A DNA stretch of 5,121 bases from Nitrososphaerota archaeon (lineage in GTDB: Archaea; Thermoproteota; Nitrososphaeria; Nitrososphaerales; UBA183): positions 1 through 5,121 of the forward strand of contig JAFLZE010000078.1 in the NCBI GenBank assembly GCA_029785685.1. Reading direction: 5' to 3'. Under the pieces are notes generated by a model, which was not told where the DNA came from, searched no databases, and was given only the letters and a program-made list of their open reading frames with translations. Numbering within the stretch: the stretch's first letter is position 1; every line of letters begins with the position of its first letter. Both the position numbers and the translations under genes were made by a program. This document shows positions 1 to 5,121 of this stretch, piece by piece.

Positions 1-77
1 CCACTTTGCGTGACCATGATCCCTGAAGGCGCTCGTTTTCGGGGCGTTGAAAACGGCGTGGCGCGTCTTTTCTTCTC
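1..77. repeat. 77-bp direct repeat, copy 1 (at left window edge)
   Basis: All 77 bases are identical to 982-1058; the copies diverge at the next base (C at 78, T at 1059). The repeat contains an inverted repeat, CGTTTTC at 34-40 and GAAAACG at 49-55 around an 8-base loop. GCGC at 29-32 and 61-64 could extend the stem with bulges. A pyrimidine-rich TCTTTTCTTCTC tract follows at 66-77. On the plus strand this looks like a terminator-type hairpin or the end of a small element. The left boundary is unknown because the window begins here. The right boundary is exactly where similarity to an Lrp-type regulator begins. I see no open reading frame in it that looks like a real protein, and I do not recognise the repeat family. 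Confidence 0.95.
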
Positions 78-614
78 CGGGCTCTGAGGTGGGACGCGCT
101 GAAGCCAGCCAAGAGAATCGGCCAAGAGGTGGGCCTGACCGCAAGGGCGGTCAACTACAGGTTGGGCAGGATGGCCGATGCGCGGGCCTACTTCGCAGTC
201 CCAGTGTGGGGACTGGAAAGGGTCTCGGGGATAATCATCTACGCGTTCTCCTTCTTCCTGCAGGAGAAGGACAGAGAGGAGACGGTCAGCAGGATCGCGC
301 AGAAGTTCGCGCAGAAGAGCGTCTGTTGGTTCGCAGCCTCCGAAGGAGTCGTCTTCTTCATGCTGTTCGCCGACAGCGTGGGGGAGCCAGAGCGGATGTA
401 TGAAGCTGCGAAATCCATGGAGGGGGTCTCGAAAGTGTTAATGGACGTGTTCGTCGACACCCACGACCTGCCGGGCATGGTCGACAAGATGCTCTACAGG
501 CAGGCTCGGCGGCCGAGGTCGACGGCGGAGCGGCATGACGCTGAAAGTGCTCCCTTGGTCAGCGCCGACATCGAGAAGCCAGGGGAGAGGCTTCGTCTAG
601 ACAACCTCGCATGA
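78..614 (+). pseudogene. Lrp/AsnC-like transcriptional regulator, 5'-truncated at the repeat
   Basis: The reading frame is open from 51 (stop TGA at 48-50) to the TGA at 612-614. Protein-like sequence begins right at 78 (RALRWDALKPAKRIGQEVG). The recognition-helix region follows (GLTARAVNYRLGRM), then an alternating hydrophobic and helical segment (VSGIIIYAFSFFLQ, CWFAASEGVVFFMLFA, MEGVSKVLMDVFVD). This order resembles a winged helix-turn-helix followed by an Lrp/AsnC-type ligand-binding or dimerisation domain. The first helix expected before RALRWD is missing, replaced by repeat copy 1. No ATG, GTG or TTG precedes it in frame; the first such codon is GTG at 129, inside the DNA-binding domain. 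I therefore infer a broken gene. The family assignment rests on pattern recognition without a motif unique to it. The C-terminal tail after about 490 is less typical and may continue in another frame (see findings). Confidence 0.6.
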
Positions 615-981
615 CACGCTTCTCCTTGACGAGAGCAAGCATGAGAAGATGGTCGGCAGGGTGTCGATCCACGTATGATGCGGCATGAAGAGGCCACGAT
701 GCGTTAGCTCTCTCCATGTCCTTTTTGAGCAAGATACGTCTCCGGTTGCACGAGGTCCCGAAGCGCAGGCACCTCAACCAACAGGCTCCGTACAAATATC
801 CGGATGCATCCCTTCCGGCCCAGACTTGAGGTATTCCGGAGTGAACTTCGCTTGCTCGAATCATGTCAGTTTCGAGCTCTTCTGGGCCCCTTCTAAACTG
901 GGGATTCGCACCCTTGGCCGCAGGCAGATTTCCTGGTCCTCTGAGCCACACCTGGGATAGAGGTCTCTGAACTACCACCTG
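615..981. other. 367-bp stretch without a convincing gene
   Basis: Several short frames cross this stretch, but none has a good start, a recognisable motif or protein-like composition over a useful length. Two things stand out. First, 613-678 in frame 1 reads DTLLLDESKHEKMVGRVSIHV before a TGA, which could be the displaced C-terminus of the preceding regulator. Second, 923-983 folds into a layered hairpin, listed separately. Around 890-915 the minus strand reads GGGTGCGAATCCCC, which resembles a tRNA T-arm, but no complete cloverleaf can be built. CCCC at 888-891 and GGGG at 900-903 flank a short loop. Confidence 0.5.
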
Positions 982-983
982 CC
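923..983. other. Layered hairpin, possible structured RNA or element end
   Basis: GGCAGAT (923-929) pairs with ACCTGCC (977-983) over seven base pairs, one of them G-U. Inside it CCTCT (938-942) pairs with AGAGG (959-963), and CCA (946-948) can pair with TGG (953-955) at the tip. The result is a lower stem, an asymmetric internal loop (8 nt on one side, 13 nt on the other), an upper stem and a small apical hairpin. The shape recalls an archaeal H/ACA guide RNA, but I see no ANA box at the expected place after the lower stem. The minus strand starts like a tRNA (GGCAGGTGGTAGTTCAG) but cannot complete one. The last two bases overlap repeat copy 2. Strand and function are unknown; the pairing could be fortuitous. 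Confidence 0.3.
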
Positions 984-1058
984 ACTTTGCGTGACCATGA
1001 TCCCTGAAGGCGCTCGTTTTCGGGGCGTTGAAAACGGCGTGGCGCGTCTTTTCTTCTC
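982..1058. repeat. 77-bp direct repeat, copy 2
   Basis: This copy matches 1-77 at every base. Its internal inverted repeat lies at 1015-1021 and 1030-1036, followed by the pyrimidine tract at 1047-1058. It sits between the hairpin at 923-983 and the acyl-CoA dehydrogenase, whose stop codon (minus strand) is only 7 bp from its right end. It may therefore serve as the 3' flank of that gene's transcript. The hairpin-plus-T-tract layout would favour termination of plus-strand transcripts, not of the dehydrogenase mRNA. Confidence 0.95.
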
Positions 1059-1065
1059 TGTGCGA

Positions 1066-2327
1066 CTACGACATGACTTTCTCGTCGACAAGGCTGAAGT
1101 CGAGCGCGTCGAGTTCGATGTTCCTCTTGTCTCTCGGGTATTCTGGGCTCGAGATTTCCTTCACGTATTCGTGCTGGATGATAAGCTTCATGATCTCATT
1201 CGTGCCGGTCCAGATCATGCCGAGGCGCGAGTCCCGCAGGAGCCTCTCCACGGGATACACGGTCGTGTAGCCAATCCCACCGAGGACCTGCATCGCGCTG
1301 TTGACCGCGTTCCACATGACTTCTGTGGAGTTCAGCTTGGCCATGGACACCAGCTTCCGGACGTAGCTCGGAGACGCCTTCCCCTCGTCTAGGGCGTCGG
1401 CGGCCCGGCTCGCAGTATACACCAGGGCCGAGGCGTGCGCGATGCCTGTGAGGCTTTCTGCGATCCGGAAGCTCACCCCTCCGTGCTCCATCAGCTTCGC
1501 ACCAAAAGCCTCCCTGCGCATCGCGTACTGGGCCGCGACCTCTATGGCTGCGTTCGCCACTCCAAGGGATCCGGATGCCGTCGTGAGGCGCTCGGGCACC
1601 ATCATCCGGTTGAATACGTCGTATCCTCGGTTGACTTCCCCGATCAGGTGATTCTCAGGGACCACGGCGTTCTTGAACACGATTCTCGCAGTGCCGCCTC
1701 CTTTGTTCCCCATCAACCCGTACATCGTCTCCACGCGGAGGCCCGGGGTGTCCCTGTCCACGATGAAGGCGCTCACCCCTTTCGTCCGCGGAGTGGCGGA
1801 GGGGTCGGTCACAGCATAGGTGACGAAGAAGTCAGCCCCCTGGCCCCCGACGATGAACCTCTTCTGGCCGTTAAGCACGAACGTGCCCCCCTCCCTCCTC
1901 GCGGCGGTCTTCATCATACCGAAAAGGTCCGAGCCGCCCGACGGTTCCGTGATGGCCTCGGCCCGTAGCGCTTCCCGCTTGTGATCCCGCGGAGGTACGT
2001 CTCCTTCTGCTCCGGCGTACCGAAGCGGTTGATGGCCTCGCCCACGATGGTCCCAAGGGAGTACATGCAGCTCAGCGTGAAGCCGAGCCTGCCCATCTCC
2101 TCCACCGCCGCCATGTCGGCGACCCACGACGCGTCTCGGCCTCCGTACTTCTTGGGGTACCGCAGCCCCACAATGCCTGCCCCTGCGACGAGGTCAAGAA
2201 ACTCCCTCGGGAACTTGACCTTCTCCGACTCGATGTCCCGGATGAGTTCGGGCGGCATGTCTTTCACGATATTCCGCGCTTCGTACTTGATCTTCCTCTC
2301 TTCCTCCGTTAGCAGGAGGTCTTCCAT
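1066..2327 (-). CDS. Acyl-CoA dehydrogenase, interrupted by one frameshift
   Basis: This flavoprotein oxidises an acyl-CoA to the 2-enoyl-CoA, passing electrons to ETF; the substrate cannot be read from the sequence. Residues 1-122 (MEDLLLTEEERKIKYEAR...) are encoded from ATG 2327; the rest is one frame over. The break is at the CCC at 1962-1964, where one more base would join ITSGKRYG to AEAITEPSGGSD and give 420 residues, slightly long for the family. Visible features in the joined numbering are the flavin/substrate motif AITEPSGGSD (about 125-134), RREAFGAKL (271-279), QVLGGIGY (347-354) and WTGTNEIMK (373-381). The usual catalytic Glu of the YEGT motif is Thr374. Glu246 in VPERL matches the helix-G base of isovaleryl- and long-chain acyl-CoA dehydrogenases. 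The C-terminus (ELDALDFSLVDEKVMS) looks complete. The frameshift may be a sequencing error or real decay. Confidence 0.93.
1962..1964 (-). other. Frameshift site in the acyl-CoA dehydrogenase
   Basis: On the minus strand the coding sequence reads TAC GGG CCG AGG CCA TCA. Restoring one G gives TAC GGG GCC GAG GCC ATC, which returns the frame straight to the conserved AEAITEP motif. The change is a one-base deletion in a short G run (GGGG to GGG), typical of both sequencing error and slippage mutation. Confidence 0.85.
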
Positions 2328-2337
2328 GCCCTATCGT

Positions 2338-2398
2338 CCTGTGACCTTTTCCCGCAGGACCTTCTTGTCAATAAATCGCTAAACAGGTCACTTATAGT
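2338..2398 (-). promoter_or_regulatory. Likely promoter of the acyl-CoA dehydrogenase with inverted repeat
   Basis: The minus strand carries a TATA-like GATTTATTG at about 2370-2378, roughly 47 bp before the ATG at 2327. This would give an mRNA start near 2350 and a short leader. A second AT-rich box, ACTATAAG, lies at about 2392-2399. The core promoter is flanked by inverted 7-mers GTGACCT (2341-2347) and AGGTCAC (2385-2391), which could be regulator half-sites. No strong Shine-Dalgarno motif precedes the ATG. The assignment is inferred from base composition and spacing. Confidence 0.4.
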
Positions 2399-2459
2399 AC
2401 GCTCGTGTTCTAGTCACAAAGGAGCTTCGCATCAAAGGAACTGTTTCCTCCTTCCTCAT

Positions 2460-3177
2460 TCAGGTTCCCCTCCTGTTGCCGAAGAGCAGAATATGCAGAC
2501 GTGGAGTGAATCGAAAGCCGCGCTGCTTGCAGACCTCCACGAGCCATTTGCCGCGCTCGGAAAGGGCTTCGGCATCCGCCCCCTCGGGCATAAGGAGGAC
2601 CCTTTCGCGTGGAAGATTGTAAGAGGAGATCAATTCCTCGACCTCGACAATATCGTTGGGTTCGCATATGACGAACTTGAACCAGGCCTTGCCCGATCTC
2701 ACGAAAGCTTTCAGTGCAGTCCGACGAATCCTGACAGTCTTCTGCACGAGGCTATTGCTTATCTTGGGTGAGACGTTGAAGCAGTCCACAAGTCCAACCG
2801 TTTCGACTGATGGAACAACCGTGCCGTTGGTTTCGACCTCGATGACGAAGCCCAATCGCTTCAGGTCAGAGAGCAGCGACGAAAGAAGCCCTTGATGGAG
2901 AATTGGCTCGCCACCAGTGACGACAAGGTGACGGCATCCATAATCTGTTAGCTTCTCTAATGCTTCCCTCACACTCATCTGTTGATAGTGAATCCCTGCT
3001 TGCGCCTTGCTCTGGTCCAGCCACGTATACTTGGTGTCACACCAAGCGCAGGTGAGATTGCAGTAGTACGTGCGGAGGAAGACGCTCGGCGTTCCCGCGT
3101 ATACTCCCTCACCCTGTACGCTGAGGAATATCTCCGATACTGGCAGAAGTCTCTCTTCTTCTCTTCGCGCTTTCCAT
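2460..3177 (-). CDS. queE: 7-carboxy-7-deazaguanine synthase QueE, frameshifted near its start
   Basis: QueE is a radical-SAM enzyme that converts 6-carboxy-tetrahydropterin to 7-carboxy-7-deazaguanine, a precursor of archaeosine or queuosine in tRNA. The [4Fe-4S]/SAM motif CNLTCAWC (CxxxCxxC) is present, at residues 39, 43 and 46 after frame repair. The family context is clear: SEIFLSVQGEGVYAGTPSVF before it, CDTKYTW after it, then VVTGGEP, and an end of MPEGAD...FTPRLHILLFGNRRGT. The body frame is open from 3176 but has no ATG, GTG or TTG until ATG 2978, which would omit the cluster motif. The natural ATG at 3177, with GGAGG just upstream, is in another frame. One extra base in the purine tract at 3150-3165 explains this; without it the protein has 238 residues, normal for QueE. 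The gene stands alone between intergenic gaps of about 130 and 230 bp. Confidence 0.92.
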
Positions 3178-3203
3178 TACCTCCTAACTCCGGGGTTTAT
3201 GAG
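3178..3203 (-). promoter_or_regulatory. Ribosome binding site and possible TATA box of queE
   Basis: On the minus strand GGAGTTAGGAGGTA immediately precedes the ATG at 3177. The GGAGG core is only 2 nt from that ATG, closer than usual, while the upstream GGAG is about 10 nt away. TCATAAACC at 3193-3201 is TATA-like but only about 20 bp from the ATG; another candidate, TTCATAAGCG, lies near 3255-3264. The ribosome binding site supports 3177 as the intended start despite the downstream frame break. Confidence 0.4.
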
Positions 3204-3406
3204 GCGGAACGGACGGAGGCCCGCTCACCCGCCTGTGGGTTAGGCTTCTTGGGTCGCTTATGAAGCTTTACGATTTCGATTCGTCAGATGGTGAGTTGTA
3301 CGCCACTCGAGCCCCGCACCGTGCATCTTGGAGTTTGGAAGGGAGGTCAAGCTCAAGAGACTCCCTCGACCTTCCCGGAGGAGCCAGATGCCGGCTGGAT
3401 ACTGTT
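3204..3406. other. Intergenic region between pdxT and queE
   Basis: About 200 bp separate the pdxT stop from the queE promoter zone. No recognisable gene, tRNA or box C/D motif was found. On the minus strand after pdxT there is no long T tract or strong hairpin, so the pdxT terminator is not obvious. Confidence 0.5.
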
Positions 3407-4033
3407 TTACGCCTGGGCAGCATCGGCCTTGGCGAGTCTTATCAAGTGCTCGTGGAAGACGGTGCTTCCACTCAGCTCTGGATGAAAAGCGGTTCCAATC
3501 ATGTTACCTTGCTGAACCGCCACTACCGCATCGCCCAGCCTTGCCAGCTCCTTCACTCCTTGACCGATAGTCTTCACAGAAGGGGCCCTGATGAACACGC
3601 CGTGGAACTTGCTAGCTCCTGGCACGTCTAGCCCGAGGTCAGCCTCAAAGGACTCCCCCTGTCTTCCGAACGAGTTCCTCTCGACAGTGATGTCCATCGT
3701 TCCTATCAGCGTCTGGCTTGTCTCGCCCACGACCCTGTCGTATGCCCTCTTCGCGAGCGTTATCATCCCAGCACAAGTACCGAGGGTCGGGAGACCGTTA
3801 GTGATTCTTTCGCGGAAGGTAGGCAGAATCCCCTTGATTGATGATAGACTGCCCATCACCGTGCTCTCACCGCCGGGGATTATCAGCGCGCTGATTCTCT
3901 TCGCATCGTCGATGCTCTTTACGAGGAGAGGCTCTCCTTCGACACCCAACCTCAACAGGGCGAGGCTGGTGGCCGAGAGGTGCTCCTCGATGTCGCCCTG
4001 GAGCCCCAGTATGCCGACCGTCAGCCCGCTCAA
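3407..4033 (-). CDS. pdxT: Pyridoxal 5'-phosphate synthase glutaminase subunit PdxT
   Basis: PdxT is the class-I glutamine amidotransferase that hydrolyses glutamine and channels ammonia to PdxS. The 208-residue product is close to the family's usual length of about 190-200. The triad is visible: Cys87 in LGTCAGM, and His184 and Glu186 in AFHPEL. The oxyanion-region motif PGGEST (53-58) and the PdxT signature [11 protein letters not shown] (118-129) are intact, as is FHGVFIRAP (143-151). The start is TTG at 4033-4031, sharing the four bases TTGA with the pdxS stop. No upstream alternative is available without running far into pdxS, and the N-terminus [13 protein letters not shown] fits the family. 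A purine-rich GGAGAGGGG lies about 10-18 nt upstream. The overlap implies translational coupling and one transcript with pdxS. Confidence 0.97.
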   Translation of the reverse strand: MSGLTVGILGLQGDIEEHLSATSLALLRLGVEGEPLLVKSIDDAKRISALIIPGGESTVMGSLSSIKGILPTFRERITNGLPTLGTCAGMITLAKRAYDRVVGETSQTLIGTMDITVERNSFGRQGESFEADLGLDVPGASKFHGVFIRAPSVKTIGQGVKELARLGDAVVAVQQGNMIGTAFHPELSGSTVFHEHLIRLAKADAAQA

Positions 4034-4989
4034 ACGTTCACACCCCTCTCCTGCATCCTCAGCGGGAGCTCTTTCGTCCCCGTCCCCATCATCGACTTCC
4101 TTTCGTCGACCATCTTCTGAGCCTCCGCCACTACTTTGGGGTCGTCGTAGTAGGTGACCGCCACCACCACAGACCTCGCCCTTTCTCTAGGATCCTCTGC
4201 CTTGAATATCCCGGAGCCCACGAACACTCCGTCGCACCCCAGGGTCATCATGAGGGCTGCGTCAGCCGGCGTGGCGATGCCTCCGGCGGCGAAGTTGACG
4301 ACCGGCAGTCTCCCGAGTCGGGCTGTCTCTTCGGCGAGTTCTAGCGGCACCTTGAGCTCCCTCGAGATTCTGAGGAGTTCCTGCTTGTCTCCAGATTCGT
4401 AGACCCCCCTCAGCCTCCTGACCTCGTTGTTCAGGACCCTTACGTGCTTCACGGCCTCTGCCACGTTGCCCGTCCCAGGCTCTCCCTTCGTCCTGATCAT
4501 GGATGCCCCTTCGGTGATCCTGCGGAGCGCCTCTCCGAGGTCCTTGCACCCGTTCACGAAGGGCGTGGTGAAGTCCCACTTCCAGATGAACCTCTCCTCG
4601 TCTGCAGGAGTGAGCACTTCAGATTCGTCGACCATGTCGACCCCGGCCTCCTGGAGGACTCTCGCTTCGTAGGTGTGCCCTATCCTGCACTTGGCCATCA
4701 CGGGTATCGTGACATGATTCAGTATCTCCTCAATCACCTTCAGGCTCGCAGTTCTTGCGACTCCCCCCTGCTGCCTAATGTCGTAGGGGAGCTTGTCGAG
4801 CACCATGACTGCAACTGCTCCTGCCTCCTCCGCCATCTGTGCTTGTTCTACGTTGGTGATGTCCATGACAACTCCGTGCTTCAGCATGTGCGCGAAGCCA
4901 CGTTTTACCAGGGTGGTGCCCGTCACTCGCGGCCTTGCCAGCTGTTTAACAGAAGTCGCTACTTCAGGCTCCCCAGCCAGTGAAATCAT
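4030..4989 (-). CDS. pdxS: Pyridoxal 5'-phosphate synthase lyase subunit PdxS
   Basis: PdxS is the TIM-barrel synthase that builds pyridoxal 5'-phosphate from ribose 5-phosphate, glyceraldehyde 3-phosphate and ammonia supplied by PdxT. Family enzymes form a dodecameric core. The 319-residue product has the expected active-site residues: Asp43 in GVVMDI, Lys100 in [11 protein letters not shown] and Lys168 in [24 protein letters not shown] (121-132) and the phosphate-binding segments [14 protein letters not shown] (232-245) and GVFVGSGIF (254-262) are also intact. The ATG at 4989 is chosen because a TATA-like box lies at archaeal leaderless spacing upstream and the N-terminus is of ordinary length, with about 24 residues before the conserved barrel start. 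It is first in a two-gene operon, its stop overlapping the pdxT start. No frameshift is seen here, unlike in the two genes to the left. Confidence 0.98.
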   Translation of the reverse strand: MISLAGEPEVATSVKQLARPRVTGTTLVKRGFAHMLKHGVVMDITNVEQAQMAEEAGAVAVMVLDKLPYDIRQQGGVARTASLKVIEEILNHVTIPVMAKCRIGHTYEARVLQEAGVDMVDESEVLTPADEERFIWKWDFTTPFVNGCKDLGEALRRITEGASMIRTKGEPGTGNVAEAVKHVRVLNNEVRRLRGVYESGDKQELLRISRELKVPLELAEETARLGRLPVVNFAAGGIATPADAALMMTLGCDGVFVGSGIFKAEDPRERARSVVVAVTYYDDPKVVAEAQKMVDERKSMMGTGTKELPLRMQERGVNV

Positions 4990-4999
4990 GGAGCTGCCA

Positions 5000-5009
5000 A
5001 TCGGCCGAT
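5000..5009. promoter_or_regulatory. Perfect 10-bp palindrome between pdxS TATA box and start codon
   Basis: ATCGGCCGAT is a perfect palindrome lying 11-20 bp upstream of the pdxS ATG and directly downstream of the TATA-like box. A dimeric regulator bound here would block initiation, so it is a candidate operator; it could also be chance. Confidence 0.3.
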
Positions 5010-5020
5010 GATATATAAGC
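5010..5020 (-). promoter_or_regulatory. TATA box of the pdxST operon (leaderless)
   Basis: The minus strand reads GCTTATATATC, centred about 26 bp upstream of the A of the pdxS ATG. Archaeal TATA boxes sit about 26 bp before the transcription start, so transcription should begin at or within a few bases of the start codon. There is no Shine-Dalgarno motif between the box and the ATG, which agrees. Confidence 0.65.
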
Positions 5021-5023
5021 TGC

Positions 5024-5036
5024 CGCCTATATATTG
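5024..5036. promoter_or_regulatory. Second TATA-like box, possibly for a divergent gene
   Basis: GCCTATATATTGG lies 16 bp from the pdxS TATA box and is nearly its mirror image. On the plus strand it would place a transcription start near 5057, shortly before a GTG at 5070. On the minus strand it could be an alternative upstream pdxS promoter with a leader of about 16 nt. Confidence 0.4.
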
Positions 5037-5069
5037 GGTCGGAGCCGCAAGTCCTCGGTTGACAGGCGC

Positions 5070-5121
5070 GTGACGGCCAGGATTCGCATAACCACTTTGA
5101 AATCGGAGAGAAATCCCTTTC
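5070..5121 (+). CDS. Possible start of a divergent gene, cut by the window edge
   Basis: From the GTG at 5070 the frame is open to the window end and reads [17 protein letters not shown]. The alternating basic and hydrophobic start resembles a beta-strand opening, but 17 residues are too few to name a family. A TATA-like box about 40 bp upstream gives it a plausible promoter with a leader of about 13 nt. It may equally be a chance open frame. Confidence 0.25.
   Translation, partial: MTARIRITTLKSERNPF

Noticed and set aside
47..403. Plus-strand frame starting MKTAWRVFSS, also seen at 1028-1270
   Set aside because: The shared start is only the 77-bp repeat read in one frame; downstream residues are a shadow of the regulator in one case and of the acyl-CoA dehydrogenase in the other.
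559..978. Minus-strand 139-residue frame in the gene-poor region
   Set aside because: Its composition is Arg/Cys-rich with no domain-like pattern and no promoter or ribosome binding site; it also overlaps the regulator's end and the hairpin.
890..983. A tRNA gene on the minus strand (GGCAGGTGGTAGTTCAG start, GGGTGCGAATCCC T-arm-like)
   Set aside because: The acceptor partner of the 5' end lies before the T-arm-like sequence, the T stem pairs only three bases, position 55 is G, and no anticodon loop with U33 fits, even allowing an intron.
1..1058. CRISPR array or insertion sequence
   Set aside because: There are only two repeat copies with about 900 bp between them, no regular spacers, and no transposase or integrase gene in the window.
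1435..1968. Long plus-strand frame opposite the acyl-CoA dehydrogenase
   Set aside because: It is a high-GC antisense shadow, rich in His, Arg and Pro, with no recognisable motif, and it lies wholly over a well-conserved gene.
3591..4157. Plus-strand frame opposite pdxT and the end of pdxS
   Set aside because: It has low-complexity Ser/Pro-rich composition and no motif, and spans two conserved genes on the other strand.

Overview
The window reads as archaeal DNA with moderately high GC. The main support is the pdxS promoter: a TATA-like box (minus strand CTTATATATC) is centred about 26 bp upstream of the pdxS ATG, which is the archaeal spacing for a leaderless mRNA. An archaeal-type PdxS/PdxT pair, a QueE-like radical-SAM enzyme and an Lrp/AsnC-type regulator fit this. 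A Thaumarchaeota/Bathyarchaeota-like TACK archaeon is a guess from overall flavour; no rRNA or other marker gene is present.

Layout. Positions 1-77 and 982-1058 are two base-identical copies of a 77-bp sequence containing a hairpin. Between them lie an Lrp/AsnC-like regulator whose N-terminus is cut off exactly where copy 1 ends (78-614, plus strand) and about 370 bp without a convincing gene, which ends in a layered hairpin (923-983) touching copy 2. The rest is mostly on the minus strand. It holds an acyl-CoA dehydrogenase (1066-2327, one frameshift), a 7-carboxy-7-deazaguanine synthase QueE (2460-3177, one frameshift at its N-terminus), and the pyridoxal-phosphate synthase pair pdxT (3407-4033) and pdxS (4030-4989), with a 4-nt overlap. 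A possible divergent gene starts near 5070 and runs off the right edge.

How the genes relate. PdxS and PdxT form one enzyme making pyridoxal 5'-phosphate from ribose 5-phosphate, glyceraldehyde 3-phosphate and glutamine-derived ammonia. QueE supplies a deazapurine precursor, in archaea for archaeosine in tRNA. The acyl-CoA dehydrogenase oxidises an unidentified acyl-CoA. I see no single pathway joining the three units; they look like neighbouring housekeeping and catabolic transcription units.

The region most worth a second look is 1-1060. The exact repeat, the truncated regulator and the hairpin suggest either a small duplicated or mobile unit, or an assembly-graph junction. The repeat starts at base 1 and is exactly 77 bp, a common assembler k-mer size, so the artefact explanation is serious. 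I did not find a convincing new multi-gene system.
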